Origin: Streptomyces sp. NBS 14/10
Lineage (GTDB): Bacteria > Actinomycetota > Actinomycetes > Streptomycetales > Streptomycetaceae
Length of the DNA: 64,000 nt
Direction of reading: 5' to 3'
Assembly: GCF_002224125.1 (NCBI RefSeq)
Contig: NZ_NCSM01000014.1
Location: 54,779-118,778, forward strand
The notes beneath the pieces were generated by a model. That model saw nothing but the letters and a program-made list of their open reading frames with translations. It had not been told where the DNA came from and did not search any database. Shown piece after piece: positions 26,387 through 35,367 of the stretch. A program made the translations under genes and the position numbers. Every line of letters begins with the position of its first letter. Position 1 is the first letter of the stretch.

Positions 26387-27367
26387 ATGCGTAGGTCGCT
26401 GTCCGCCCTGTTCGCTCCTCTCGCGGCCCCGCTGGTCACCGCCCTGGCCATGCTGGCGATCCTGCCTCCCTCGGCGACGGCAGACCGCACGGTGGTCGGC
26501 GGCCACCCGGCTCATACGGAATTGGCGCCCTGGGCGGTGGCGCTGGCGAGCCGTGAGCGGTTCGGGGGAGCACGCTCGGGCCAGTTCTGCGGCGGCGTGG
26601 TGGTGGGCCCCACCACGGTGCTCACGGCCGCGCACTGCCTGAGCCGCGAGGTGCTGGGCGTGGATTGGTGGGAGGTCGGGGACCTTCGCGTGATCATCGG
26701 CCGGGACGATCTGCGCGGCAGTGGAGGGGTGGAGATGGCTCCGCTCCGGGCCTGGGTCAATCCGGCATACGAGCAGGTCGGCCGGTCCGGGGACGTCGCC
26801 GTGCTCACCCTCGCCCAGCCACTGCCCCGGGTCTACGGCATCGCCATGGCGGCCGACGGAGATCTGGCCTATCAGCCGGGGGCGCGGGCGGCGGTGTACG
26901 GATGGGGCGATACGCGGGGCAACGGCAGCTACGCCTCGGCGCTGCGGGCCAGCCGTCTGCGGGTGCTGCCGGACGAGGCATGTGAGGAGGCCTATCCGGG
27001 GAACGCGGAGGGGGAGTACCGCTCGGAGACCATGATGTGCGCCGGGCTGCCGGACGGGGGCCGGGACGCCTGCCAGGGGGACAGTGGCGGACCGCTCGTC
27101 GCCCGCGGGAAGCTCGTGGGCCTGGTGTCCTGGGGGAGCGGCTGCGCGGAGGCCGGCCGACCGGGCGTCTATACGCGGATCTCGTCGGTGCTGTCGCTGG
27201 CGGCCGCAGCCGAGGCGGACCGGGAGACCGCAACCGAGGCGGATGTGGGAACCGGGGCCGACGCGGATGTGGAGACCGGGGCCGAGGCGGATCAGGTGAC
27301 CACGTCTGAAGCGCACCGGGCGACCGCCTCTGGGACGGACTGGGCGGCCGCGTCCGATGCGGAGTGA
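26387..27367 (+). CDS. Secreted trypsin-like serine protease (S1)
   Basis: 326 aa with a signal peptide (basic MRRS, hydrophobic core, cleavage near ATA-D at about residue 32). The mature enzyme opens with the activation-type sequence TVVGGHPA. The triad is His in VLTAAHCLS (about 84), Asp in SGDVAVLTL (about 136) and Ser in DACQGDSGGPLV (about 231), with Asp six before Ser as in trypsins, implying cleavage after Arg or Lys. WGSGC completes the pocket. An unusual Ala/Glu/Asp/Thr-rich tail of about 55 residues follows (EADRETATEADVGTGADADV...). ATG follows AGGAGG by 4 nt. It is monocistronic between two strong hairpins. Confidence 0.93.
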   Translation: MRRSLSALFAPLAAPLVTALAMLAILPPSATADRTVVGGHPAHTELAPWAVALASRERFGGARSGQFCGGVVVGPTTVLTAAHCLSREVLGVDWWEVGDLRVIIGRDDLRGSGGVEMAPLRAWVNPAYEQVGRSGDVAVLTLAQPLPRVYGIAMAADGDLAYQPGARAAVYGWGDTRGNGSYASALRASRLRVLPDEACEEAYPGNAEGEYRSETMMCAGLPDGGRDACQGDSGGPLVARGKLVGLVSWGSGCAEAGRPGVYTRISSVLSLAAAAEADRETATEADVGTGADADVETGAEADQVTTSEAHRATASGTDWAAASDAE

Positions 27368-27406
27368 GGGGGCGGGGGCACGCGGAATGGGGGCGAGCAC
27401 GAGGAC

Positions 27407-27437
27407 GGGCGGCCTCCCCTTGTGGGGACGGCCGCCC
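27407..27437. terminator. Terminator between protease and DUF7455 gene
   Basis: 13-bp stem (GGGCGGCC plus TCCCC and complements) with one bulged C and a TTGT loop, between convergent genes. Confidence 0.75.
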
Positions 27438-27490
27438 GAGGTCCCGGCCCTGGGCCGGTGTCGCTCGTCGTCGTCGGATGATGCGAGGTG

Positions 27491-27721
27491 TCAGCGTTCG
27501 TCGTCGGACGCGGACGCCTGGACGGCCGTGAGCCGCTCGGTCTCGTCCTGTATCTCTGCGGCGATCTTCTTGAGTTCCGGCTCGAACTTGCGCCCGTGGT
27601 GGGCGCAGAAGAGCAGTTCGCCGCCGCTCACCAGGACGACGCGCAGGTACGCCTGGGCGCCGCAGCGGTCGCAGCGGTCAGCGGCCGTCAGGGGGCTCGC
27701 GGGGGTCAGAACAGTAGTCAC
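27491..27721 (-). CDS. Small zinc-ribbon-like protein, DUF7455 family
   Basis: 76 aa. CDRCGAQAYLRVVLVSGGELLFCAHHGRKFEPEL contains two Cys pairs or Cys/His ligands (C17, C20, C39, H41/H42) expected to bind zinc. A helix (KKIAAEIQDETERL) and an acidic tail follow. It is widespread in actinobacteria with no known function to my knowledge. The GTG start follows GAGG by about 5 nt. It is transcribed away from parE. Confidence 0.8.
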   Translation of the reverse strand: MTTVLTPASPLTAADRCDRCGAQAYLRVVLVSGGELLFCAHHGRKFEPELKKIAAEIQDETERLTAVQASASDDER

Positions 27722-28163
27722 GTCGCCTCTTCTCTAGCTCGACGAGCTGTCGTACCAGGGTCAACATCCAACCAAGCCGAAAACGTTCCCGCTCGTGGCT
27801 TTTTCTCAAAAATTGCTTCTGAGTAGGCCGGATGGTGGCGGTTGGCGGCGAATGAGCCGTATTGCGTGGGTTTACGGTTTCACGTCGCTTGTCGGATTTG
27901 TCCTCCCGGCTGGGTTGCCGGTTGTTGGTGAGGACGTGCCCGGAGCCTAAATGGTTCATGCCTGAAAGGGAACGTGATGTTTGTGTCACCCCGACGAGCG
28001 ATCGAACGTACGAGCGAAAGTCAAGGAGTCTGGACTAGCATGGACGTTCTTATGGGTGGCGACACAAAGGCTCTATCAGGCCTCGGTACGCTCTGACGGG
28101 CGACCCAGCCACCAAGTCGGCCCCCTGCGGGGCCAAGAAGAAATTCAGCGAGGAGCGAACCGC
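27722..28163. other. Divergent intergenic region, DUF7455 gene to parE
   Basis: 442 nt, less GC-rich than its flanks, with short A/T runs near 27795-27825. On the minus strand TTGACC lies about 45 nt before the DUF7455 start as a possible -35. On the plus strand TAGCAT (28036-28041) is a good -10 match for parE, leaving a ~115-nt leader, but its -35 is weak. I see no reading frame or riboswitch. Confidence 0.4.
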
Positions 28164-30296
28164 GTGACCGCCGACACGTCCGTGCCGTCCACTGCGCTGC
28201 TGACCGGAGCAGACCGGGGCGGCTCCAACTACACCGCGCGGCACCTGCTCGTCCTGGAAGGACTCGAAGCGGTACGCAAGCGCCCTGGTATGTACATCGG
28301 CTCCACGGACAGCCGTGGCCTCATGCACTGCCTATGGGAGATCATCGACAACTCCGTCGACGAGGCGCTGGGCGGCTACTGCGACCGCATCGAGGTGATC
28401 CTGCACGACGACGGCTCGGTGGAGGTGCGGGACAACGGCCGCGGCATCCCGGTCGACGTCGAGCCCAAGACCGGCCTGTCGGGCGTCGAGGTCGTGATGA
28501 CCAAGCTGCACGCGGGCGGAAAGTTCGGCGGCGGCTCGTACGCGGCCTCCGGCGGTCTGCACGGCGTCGGCGCCTCCGTGGTGAACGCGCTGTCCTCCCG
28601 GCTCGATGTGGAGGTGGACCGGGACGCCAAGACCCACTCGATCAGCTTCCGGCGCGGCGTCCCCGGCATCTTCACCGAATCGGGCCCCGAGGCCCCCTTC
28701 GACCCGTCGAGCGGCCTGCTCAAGGGCAAGCGCGTCCCCAAGACCCGCACCGGCACCCGCATCCGCTACTGGGCGGACCGGCAGATCTTCCTCAAGGACG
28801 CCAAGCTCTCCCTGGAGACGCTGTACGCCCGCGCCCGCCAGACGGCCTTCCTGGTGCCGGGCCTGACGCTGATCGTCAGGGACGAGCGCACCGCCGAGGG
28901 CCGGGACGGCGCCGAGGGTCCCACGGAGGAGATCTTCCGGTTCGACGGCGGCATCAGCGAGTTCTGTGAGTACCTGGCGCAGGACAAGGCCGTCTGCGAT
29001 GTGCTGAGGCTGTCCGGGCAGGGCACTTTCAAGGAGACCGTCCCGGTCCTGGACGAGCGCGGCCATATGACGCCGACCGAGGTCACGCGCGAGCTCGGTG
29101 TCGACATCGCGCTGCGCTGGGGCACCGGCTACGACAGCACCACGAAGTCCTTCGTCAACATCATCGCCACCCCTAAGGGCGGCACCCACGTCTCCGGCTT
29201 CGAGCGCTCGGTGACCAAGACGGTCAACGAGGTGCTGCGCAGCGCCAAGCTGCTGCGTGTCGCCGAGGACGACGTCGTCAAGGACGACGCCATGGAGGGG
29301 CTCACCGCGGTCGTGACCGTGCGGCTGGCGGAGCCGCAGTTCGAGGGGCAGACCAAGGAGGTGCTGGGCACCTCGGCGGCCTCCCGGATCGTGGCGAACG
29401 TGGTGGCCAAGGAGCTCAAGGCGTTTCTCACCTCCACCAAGCGGGACGGCAAGCAGCAGGCCCGCGCCGTGCTGGAGAAGGTCGTGGCGGCCGCCCGCAC
29501 CCGCATCGCGGCCCGTCAGCACAAGGAGGCGCAGCGCCGTAAGACCGCGCTGGAGTCCTCCTCGCTGCCCGCGAAGCTGGCCGACTGCCGCAGCGATGAC
29601 GTGGACCGCAGCGAGCTGTTCATCGTCGAGGGTGACTCGGCGCTCGGCACGGCCAAGCTCGCCCGGAACTCCGAGTTCCAGGCGCTGCTGCCGATCCGCG
29701 GCAAGATTCTCAACGTTCAGAAGGCGTCGGTCTCCGACATGCTGAAGAACGCCGAGTGCGGTTCGATCATCCAGGTCATAGGGGCCGGCTCGGGCCGGAC
29801 GTTCGACATCGACCAAGCCCGCTACGGCAAGGTGATCTTCCTCGCCGACGCCGATGTGGACGGCGCCCACATCCGCATCCTGCTGCTCACCCTCTTCCAG
29901 CGCTATATGCGGCCGATGGTCGAGCAGGGGCGGGTCTTCTCGGCCGTACCGCCCCTGCACCGGGTCGAGCTGGTCAACCCCAAGCGGGGCCAGGACAAGT
30001 ACGTCTACACGTACTCCGACCACGAACTCCAGGAGACGCTGCTGGACCTCCAGCGCCGGAACGTGCGCTACAAGGACGGCATCCAGCGCTACAAGGGTCT
30101 GGGCGAGATGGACGCCGACCAGCTCGCGGAGACCACGATGGACCCGCGCCACCGCACCCTGCGGCGGATCAACATCAGCGACCTGGAGGCCGCGGAGCAG
30201 GTGTTCGACCTGCTCATGGGCAATGAGGTCGCGCCCCGTAAGGAGTTCATCACCAACTCGGCGGCGACCCTGGACCGGTCGCGCATCGACGCCTGA
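28164..30296 (+). CDS. parE: DNA topoisomerase IV subunit B (ParE / GyrB2)
   Basis: 710-aa type IIA topoisomerase ATPase subunit. The GHKL ATPase shows RPGMYIGSTDSRGL, LWEIIDNSVDEA (catalytic Glu and Asn), VRDNGRGIPVDV and GGLHGVGASVVNAL. The transducer follows, then the TOPRIM domain with EGDSALGTAK (Glu) and LADADVDGAHI (DxD). It ends with the RYKGLGEMDADQL region. With ParC it decatenates sister chromosomes; parC lies 11.6 kb away on the opposite strand rather than adjacent. GTG follows AGGAG by about 8 nt. The frame is open further upstream, but similarity starts here. Confidence 0.95.
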   Translation: MTADTSVPSTALLTGADRGGSNYTARHLLVLEGLEAVRKRPGMYIGSTDSRGLMHCLWEIIDNSVDEALGGYCDRIEVILHDDGSVEVRDNGRGIPVDVEPKTGLSGVEVVMTKLHAGGKFGGGSYAASGGLHGVGASVVNALSSRLDVEVDRDAKTHSISFRRGVPGIFTESGPEAPFDPSSGLLKGKRVPKTRTGTRIRYWADRQIFLKDAKLSLETLYARARQTAFLVPGLTLIVRDERTAEGRDGAEGPTEEIFRFDGGISEFCEYLAQDKAVCDVLRLSGQGTFKETVPVLDERGHMTPTEVTRELGVDIALRWGTGYDSTTKSFVNIIATPKGGTHVSGFERSVTKTVNEVLRSAKLLRVAEDDVVKDDAMEGLTAVVTVRLAEPQFEGQTKEVLGTSAASRIVANVVAKELKAFLTSTKRDGKQQARAVLEKVVAAARTRIAARQHKEAQRRKTALESSSLPAKLADCRSDDVDRSELFIVEGDSALGTAKLARNSEFQALLPIRGKILNVQKASVSDMLKNAECGSIIQVIGAGSGRTFDIDQARYGKVIFLADADVDGAHIRILLLTLFQRYMRPMVEQGRVFSAVPPLHRVELVNPKRGQDKYVYTYSDHELQETLLDLQRRNVRYKDGIQRYKGLGEMDADQLAETTMDPRHRTLRRINISDLEAAEQVFDLLMGNEVAPRKEFITNSAATLDRSRIDA

Positions 30297-30318
30297 CGTA
30301 CCCCGGCCCGCGGCGGAC

Positions 30319-30352
30319 AAGTGCCTCTCCACCCCTGGGTGGAGAGGCACTT
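30319..30352 (+). terminator. parE terminator
   Basis: Perfect 16-bp stem (AAGTGCCTCTCCACCC and complement) with a tight loop, 22 nt after the parE stop and followed by TCC. Confidence 0.88.
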
Positions 30353-30438
30353 TCCACCCAGGGCCCGCCTCACGGCTGATCCGCGCCGCAGAGGTCGTTC
30401 CGTAGCGTCTGGGACTCCGCCGGACCCAGGGAGGGCCG

Positions 30439-31590
30439 ATGAACCGATGGACCCAGTGGCCCTCGCGGCAGGCGCTAAGCCGCCAGGGCGTGCCCCGGGT
30501 CCGGCTGATGATCAACACGGGCATGTGGGTCTTCGGGGCGAGCCTGCTGCTGTGGGACGTGGTCCGCGACGACGCCTTCCCGAGGTGGGCGCGGATCGTC
30601 CTGCTCGCCGCCGTCGCCGGATGCGCGGCCACGGTGTACGCGTTCCGCCGCGTCACCGTCGACCACCGGCTGGGCCCCGCCCTCGCCCTGCTCGCCCTGC
30701 TGCTCGGGGCGGGGGCGGCCCTCAGGGCCGTGGGAGCCGACAACCCGGCGGCCGCGGTGTGGATCGTCGGGGTGGTCGTCTCGATGGAGCGGCTGCCGCT
30801 GATGGCCGGCCTGCCCGCCGGGATCGTGGCCGCCTGCTCGTTCACGATCTTCGGCGATCACAGCCTGCCGGGCGGTCTGGCCGCGGGCCTCGGCTTTCTG
30901 CTCGTCGGCTATACGCTCCGGCTGGACGAGGAGGCGCGCGGCACCGGCTACCGGCTGCTGGAGCAGGAGCGGGCGGCACGCCGCGCCGAGGCGCAGAGCG
31001 CGGCGCTCGCCGAGCGGGCCAGGATCGCCCGGGAGATCCACGACGTACTGGCGCACAGCCTCTCCGCCCAGCTCGTCCACCTGGAGGCGGCCAGGCTGCT
31101 GGTCGAGCGCGGGGAGGACCGGGCCATGGTGCTGGAGCGGGTGGTGGCGGCCCGCAGGATGGCGCGCCACGGCCTGGCCGAGACCCGCCAGGCGCTGTAC
31201 GCGCTGCGCGGCGAGATGGCGCCGGTCGAGGACTTCCTGCGGGAGTCCGCCTCGACCGAGGGCGCACGGTTCGAGACGGAGGGCGAGCCGCGCGAACTGG
31301 CCGCTGAGGCCGGGCTCGCGGTCCGGAGGGTCGCGCAGGAGGCGCTGACCAACGTCCGCAAGCACGCGCCGGGCGCCCGGGTGGAGCTGCGGCTCGTCTA
31401 CCGGACGGACGAGGTGCTCCTCGAGATACGGGACGGCGGGGCCCGCGAGACGTCCGCCGGCGGCCCGGCGGCGACCGGGGCCGGATACGGTCTGCGGGGG
31501 ATGCGCGAGCGCGCCGAACTCCTCGGCGGCACGCTGGAGGCAGGACCCGCAGACGGGGGCTTCGTGGTACGCCTGCGGGTCCCGGCGTGA
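30439..31590 (+). CDS. Sensor histidine kinase (NarL-type system, HisKA_3)
   Basis: 383-aa membrane kinase. Five or six hydrophobic segments fill residues ~25-165 with only short loops, so the stimulus is probably sensed in or at the membrane. A coiled-coil linker (DEEARGTGYRLLEQERAARRAEAQ) leads to the dimerisation/phosphoacceptor motif ERARIAREIHDVLAHSLSAQL with the phosphorylated His near 203. The ATPase domain has ALTNVRKHAPGA (N box), a degenerate IRDGG (usually DDG) and GYGLRGMRERAELLGG (G box). ATG follows GGGAGGG. It is coupled to the response regulator downstream. Confidence 0.92.
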   Translation: MNRWTQWPSRQALSRQGVPRVRLMINTGMWVFGASLLLWDVVRDDAFPRWARIVLLAAVAGCAATVYAFRRVTVDHRLGPALALLALLLGAGAALRAVGADNPAAAVWIVGVVVSMERLPLMAGLPAGIVAACSFTIFGDHSLPGGLAAGLGFLLVGYTLRLDEEARGTGYRLLEQERAARRAEAQSAALAERARIAREIHDVLAHSLSAQLVHLEAARLLVERGEDRAMVLERVVAARRMARHGLAETRQALYALRGEMAPVEDFLRESASTEGARFETEGEPRELAAEAGLAVRRVAQEALTNVRKHAPGARVELRLVYRTDEVLLEIRDGGARETSAGGPAATGAGYGLRGMRERAELLGGTLEAGPADGGFVVRLRVPA

Positions 31591-31634
31591 CGTCGGCAGG
31601 GGGAGACGCAGGGGGAGACACAGGGGGAGATGCA

Positions 31635-32411
31635 ATGAGCGAAGGGCGCGGGGCCGCCGGGCCACGGGCGGTGCGCGTACTGGTCGTCGACGACCAGATC
31701 ATGGTGCGCGAGGGCATCGTGCTGCTGCTGGGGCTGCTGCCCGGCATCGAGGTCGTCGGCTCCGCGGGCGACGGCGAGGAGGCGCTGCGGCTGGTCGCCG
31801 AGGTCTCCCCGGACGTGGCGCTGATGGATCTGCGGATGCCCCGCTGCGACGGCGTCGAGGCGACCCGGCGCATCCGTGCCGAGCACCCCGCGACCCAGGT
31901 CGTGGTGGTGACCACCTACGCCGACGACGAGTGGCTCTTCCCGGCCCTGAAGGCGGGCGCCCGCGGCTATGTGACCAAGGACGCCGACGCGGAGGAGATC
32001 GCCCGCGCCATCGAGGACGTGATGTCCGGACAGGCCGGGCTGTCGCCGAAGGTGCAGCGACGGCTGCTGGAGCGACTGGCCACAAGCACCGCGGACACCA
32101 CGGACACCACGGACTTCGCCGACGGAACAGCCGCGAAGACGGGAGCCGGGGCCGTACCGGGCCCGCTGCCCGACGGGCTCACGCCCCGCGAGGCGGAGGT
32201 CCTGACACTGGTCGCCGAGGGGCTGTCCAACGCCGAGATCGCCCGGCGGCTGCACATCGGCCCGGCGACCGTGAAGACCCACATCAACAACCTCTTCGCC
32301 AAGGCGGGGGTGCGCGACCGCGCCCAGGCCGTGCGCTACGCCTACCGGAGCGGGATCGCCCAGCCGCCTGGCCCCGCCACCCCCACCTCCGGCCCCGAAC
32401 CCGGCCCGTAA
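31635..32411 (+). CDS. LuxR-type response regulator
   Basis: 258 aa, partner of the preceding kinase. The receiver domain (about 14-130) has acidic VVDDQ, phosphorylatable Asp in VALMDLRMPRCDG, Thr in VVTTYADDEW and Lys in GYVTKDAD. A Thr/Asp-rich linker is followed by the LuxR helix-turn-helix (TPREAEVLTLVAEGLSNAEIARRLHIGPATVKTHINNLF, about 185-223). ATG 31635 follows GGGGGAGA by 5 nt. An upstream in-frame GTG at 31587 overlaps the kinase stop (GTGA) and would add 16 Gly/Asp residues encoded by the repeated Shine-Dalgarno-like segment. Target genes are unknown. Confidence 0.92.
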   Translation: MSEGRGAAGPRAVRVLVVDDQIMVREGIVLLLGLLPGIEVVGSAGDGEEALRLVAEVSPDVALMDLRMPRCDGVEATRRIRAEHPATQVVVVTTYADDEWLFPALKAGARGYVTKDADAEEIARAIEDVMSGQAGLSPKVQRRLLERLATSTADTTDTTDFADGTAAKTGAGAVPGPLPDGLTPREAEVLTLVAEGLSNAEIARRLHIGPATVKTHINNLFAKAGVRDRAQAVRYAYRSGIAQPPGPATPTSGPEPGP

Positions 32412-32558
32412 TACGGTCCCGATACGGTCCCGGTTCCGGGATGTTCGTCACCTGAGTCACCTGATGGGGTGAACGTCCGTTATTGAGGGGTCCGGGGCCT
32501 CCCGCTCCGTCCATCCTTGGCACGCGGCCAATGCGGCAGTGGAGCAAGGAGTGTTCGG

Positions 32559-33017
32559 GTGGACATGCAGCACAACGCGCGCGACGCCGGGGTGGTCGGG
32601 CTGGGCGATCCCTGGTACGACACGGTCGCCTCCGGCTGGGGCGAGGACGAGACCGGCGGCGCACCCGGACCCCGGCGCGCCCGCCCGCCCGCCGCGGCGG
32701 ACGTCTACACCGAGGTGCACGGCAGCGCCGCCTTCCAGGAAGTACGCAGACGCTACCGCCGCTTTGTCTTCCCCGCGGCCGCCCTCTTCCTCCTCTGGTA
32801 CCTCGCGTACGTCGTCGCGGCGACCACCGCGCCCGGTCTGATGGCCCGCCCCGTCGTCGGCGCGCTCAATGTGGCGATGGTCGCCGGGCTCGCTCAGTTC
32901 GCCACCACCTTCCTGCTGACCTGGGCGTATGCCCGCCATGCCCGGCTGCGCCGGGACCGGGTCGCGCTGGAGCTCCGCTGGGTGACGCAGGAGATGATGC
33001 GGGGGCACGGCCGGTGA
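32559..33017 (+). CDS. DUF485 family membrane protein
   Basis: 152 aa. A soluble N-terminus of ~70 residues is followed by the DUF485 core (VYTEVHGSAAFQEVRRRYRRFVFPAAALFLLWYLAYVV) with two membrane segments (about 70-90 and 105-128) and the conserved basic end ARLRRDRVALELR. Such proteins are nearly always encoded with acetate or monocarboxylate SSS symporters and may be accessory subunits. GTG follows AGGAG by about 8 nt. It overlaps the symporter by four bases (GTGA), so the two are coupled. Confidence 0.9.
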   Translation: MDMQHNARDAGVVGLGDPWYDTVASGWGEDETGGAPGPRRARPPAAADVYTEVHGSAAFQEVRRRYRRFVFPAAALFLLWYLAYVVAATTAPGLMARPVVGALNVAMVAGLAQFATTFLLTWAYARHARLRRDRVALELRWVTQEMMRGHGR

Positions 33018-34624
33018 CGGGCAATCAGCAGGGCCTGGCGCTGCTGCTCTTCGGCGTGTTCGTCGCCGCCACCCTCGCCATCACCACCTGGGCGGGCCGC
33101 CGGCGGCACGGCTCTCCGGAGGAGTTCTACGCGGGCGGGCGGCTGTTCTCGCCGATGGAGAACGGCTTCGCCATCGCGGGCGACTACATGTCGGCCGCCT
33201 CCTTCCTCGGCATCTCCGGCATCATCGCGCTCTTCGGCTACGACGGGGTGCTGTACTGCGTCGGCTTCTTCGTCGCCTGGCTGGTCGTGCTGCTCCTGGT
33301 CGCCGAACTGGTCCGCAACTGCGGCCGGTTCACCCTCGCCGACGTGCTCGCCGCCCGGATGAGCGAGCCTCCGGTCCGGATCGCCGCGGGCGTCTCGTCC
33401 GTCACCGTATGCGTGCTCTACCTCGTCGCCCAGATGGTCGGGGCGGGCAGCCTGATCGCCCTGCTGATCGGCGAGACGGGCCCCCGCGCCCGCGCCTGGA
33501 CGGTCATCGGCGTGGGCACCCTGATGGTGATCTTCGTGGCGCTCGGCGGTATGCGCGCCACGACCTGGATCCAGATCGTCAAGGCGGTGCTGCTGATGGC
33601 CGGGGCGGCCACGCTCACCGCCCTCGTCCTGGTCCGCTTCCACGGGGACGTGGACGCGCTGCTCAGCGCGGCGGCGCGGCACAGCGGACACGGCCGGGAC
33701 TTCCTCGCCCCGGGGCTCAAGTACGGTGGCGGCTGGACCGCGCGGCTGGACTTCATCAGCCTCGGACTCGCCCTCGTTCTCGGCACCGCCGGGCTGCCGC
33801 ATATCCTGTCGCGCTTCTACACCGTGCCCACCGCCCGGGCCGCCCGCCGCTCGGTCATCTGGTCCATCGGGCTGATCGGCGGCTTCTACCTGATGACCAT
33901 CGTGCTGGGCTTCGGTGCCGCCGCCGTGCTGGGCAGCGACACCGTACGGACCGCCAACCCGGCCGGGAACACCGCCGTGCCGCTGCTCGCGCTGGACCTC
34001 GGCGGGGGCGCGGGATCGACCGGCGGCACGGTGTTGTTCGCCACGGTCGCCGCCGTCGCGTTCGCCACCATCCTCGCCGTGGTCGCCGGAATCACCCTGG
34101 CTTCCTCCGCCTCGGTCGCCCACGATCTGTACGCCTCGCTGAGCCGCCGCGCGACCGGTACGCCGCGCGGCGAGGTCGCGGTCGCGCGGATCGCCGCCGT
34201 CGGGATCGGGGCGGTCGCCATCGGCCTCGGGCTGCTCGCCCAGGACCTCAATGTGGCCTTCCTGGTCGGGCTCGCCTTTGCGGTCGCCGCCTCGGCAAAC
34301 CTCCCGGTGCTGCTGTACTCGCTCTTCTGGCGGCGGTTCACCACGCGCGGCGCGGTGTGGGCCGTCTACGGCGGGCTGCTCCCGGCCGTCGTGCTGGTGG
34401 TGCTCTCGCCGGTGGTCTCCGGCGGCCCGGAGGCGATCTTCCCGGGGGTGGACTTCCATGTCTTCCCGCTGGACAACCCGGGCCTGGTCTCCGTGCCCCT
34501 CGGCTTCCTGGCCGGCTGGCTCGGCACCGTCACCTCATCCCAGGCCGCGGGCGCCACCGGGGCCGCCGCCGCCAAGCACGCCGAGATGGAGGTGCGGGCC
34601 CTCACCGGGGCGGGAGCGGCCTGA
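33014..34624 (+). CDS. Sodium:solute symporter (SSS family, ActP/MctP-like)
   Basis: 536-aa transporter with about 13 membrane helices. Family marks: GRRRHGSPEEFYAGGRLFSPMENGFAIAGDYMSAASFLGISG near the N-terminus (Na+ site region), GLPHILSRFYTVPTARAARRS near residue 258 (SSS signature area) and TRGAVWAVYGG near 445. With an adjacent DUF485 gene, acetate, pyruvate or another monocarboxylate is the likeliest substrate; citrate or other C4/C6 acids are possible because a CitA/DcuS-type sensor system follows. The next gene converges with only 10 nt between stops. Confidence 0.9.
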   Translation: MTGNQQGLALLLFGVFVAATLAITTWAGRRRHGSPEEFYAGGRLFSPMENGFAIAGDYMSAASFLGISGIIALFGYDGVLYCVGFFVAWLVVLLLVAELVRNCGRFTLADVLAARMSEPPVRIAAGVSSVTVCVLYLVAQMVGAGSLIALLIGETGPRARAWTVIGVGTLMVIFVALGGMRATTWIQIVKAVLLMAGAATLTALVLVRFHGDVDALLSAAARHSGHGRDFLAPGLKYGGGWTARLDFISLGLALVLGTAGLPHILSRFYTVPTARAARRSVIWSIGLIGGFYLMTIVLGFGAAAVLGSDTVRTANPAGNTAVPLLALDLGGGAGSTGGTVLFATVAAVAFATILAVVAGITLASSASVAHDLYASLSRRATGTPRGEVAVARIAAVGIGAVAIGLGLLAQDLNVAFLVGLAFAVAASANLPVLLYSLFWRRFTTRGAVWAVYGGLLPAVVLVVLSPVVSGGPEAIFPGVDFHVFPLDNPGLVSVPLGFLAGWLGTVTSSQAAGATGAAAAKHAEMEVRALTGAGAA

Positions 34625-34634
34625 CGGCGGCGTG

Positions 34635-35354
34635 TCACACCCATACGTAGCGGTGCTCCGGGCGCCCCGTCTCGCCGTACTTCAGGCTGAGCCGGACCCG
34701 GCCCGTGCGCTCCAGGAGCTTGAGATAGCGCTGGGCGGTCTGACGGCTGAGCGCGGACCGATCGGCGACCTCCTGTGCCGACAGCGGGCCCTCGGCCCCT
34801 CGCAGTACCTCCCGCACCAGGTCGGCCGTGAGCGCGGAGTGGCCCTTGGGCAGCTCCGCCGGACCGGCCGAGGCGCCGCCCACGGCGCCGAAGATCCGGT
34901 CGACCTGGTCCTGTCCGGCCTCGCCGCCGCCCTCCAGGGCGCGCCGCAGCGCCGCGTAGCCCTGCAGCTTGGCGCGCAGCCCGGCGAAGGTGAAGGGTTT
35001 GACCAGGTACTGCAGCGCGCCGTGGCGCATCGCCGCCTGGACGGTCGCGATATCGCGGGCGGCGGTCACCATGATGATGTCGGTGTGGTGGCCGCGCTCG
35101 CGCAGCCGCCGCACCAGCGCGAGGCCCGTCTCGTCCGGCAGATAGTGGTCGAGCAGCACCAGGTCGACCTCGGCACGGTCCAGGAAGGCCAGCGCCTCGG
35201 CGGCCGTATGCGCCTGCCCCGCGACGCGGAAGCCGGGCACCTTCTCCACATACGCCGCGTTGACCCGGGCCACCCGCACATCGTCGTCCACGACCAGCAC
35301 ATCAATAGCGCCACTGGCGCCACTCGCGCCGCCCGCGCGGTTCACGTCCGTCAC
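34635..35354 (-). CDS. CitB/DcuR-type response regulator
   Basis: 239 aa. The receiver domain (about 17-135) has VVDDDVR, Asp in LVLLDHYLPDETG, MVTAARD and Lys in QYLVKPFTFAGLRAKL. A C-terminal winged helix follows: LSAQEVADRSALSRQTAQRYLKLLERTGRV, as in CitB/DcuR/DpiA. GTG start; its ribosome-binding site GGAGGTAC lies right beside the kinase stop, so it is the second gene of the kinase operon. The likely target is the convergent symporter operon, by analogy with citrate and C4-dicarboxylate systems. Confidence 0.92.
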   Translation of the reverse strand: MTDVNRAGGASGASGAIDVLVVDDDVRVARVNAAYVEKVPGFRVAGQAHTAAEALAFLDRAEVDLVLLDHYLPDETGLALVRRLRERGHHTDIIMVTAARDIATVQAAMRHGALQYLVKPFTFAGLRAKLQGYAALRRALEGGGEAGQDQVDRIFGAVGGASAGPAELPKGHSALTADLVREVLRGAEGPLSAQEVADRSALSRQTAQRYLKLLERTGRVRLSLKYGETGRPEHRYVWV

Positions 35355-35367
35355 CTCCGTACCTCCC

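Noticed and set aside
27877..27885. Partial parS (GTTTCACGT)
   Set aside because: Only 9 of 14 bases of GTTTCACGTGAAAC are present; the second half is absent.
28003..28016. Possible second LexA box before parE (CGAACGTACGAGCG)
   Set aside because: The right half-site lacks GTTYG at two key positions.
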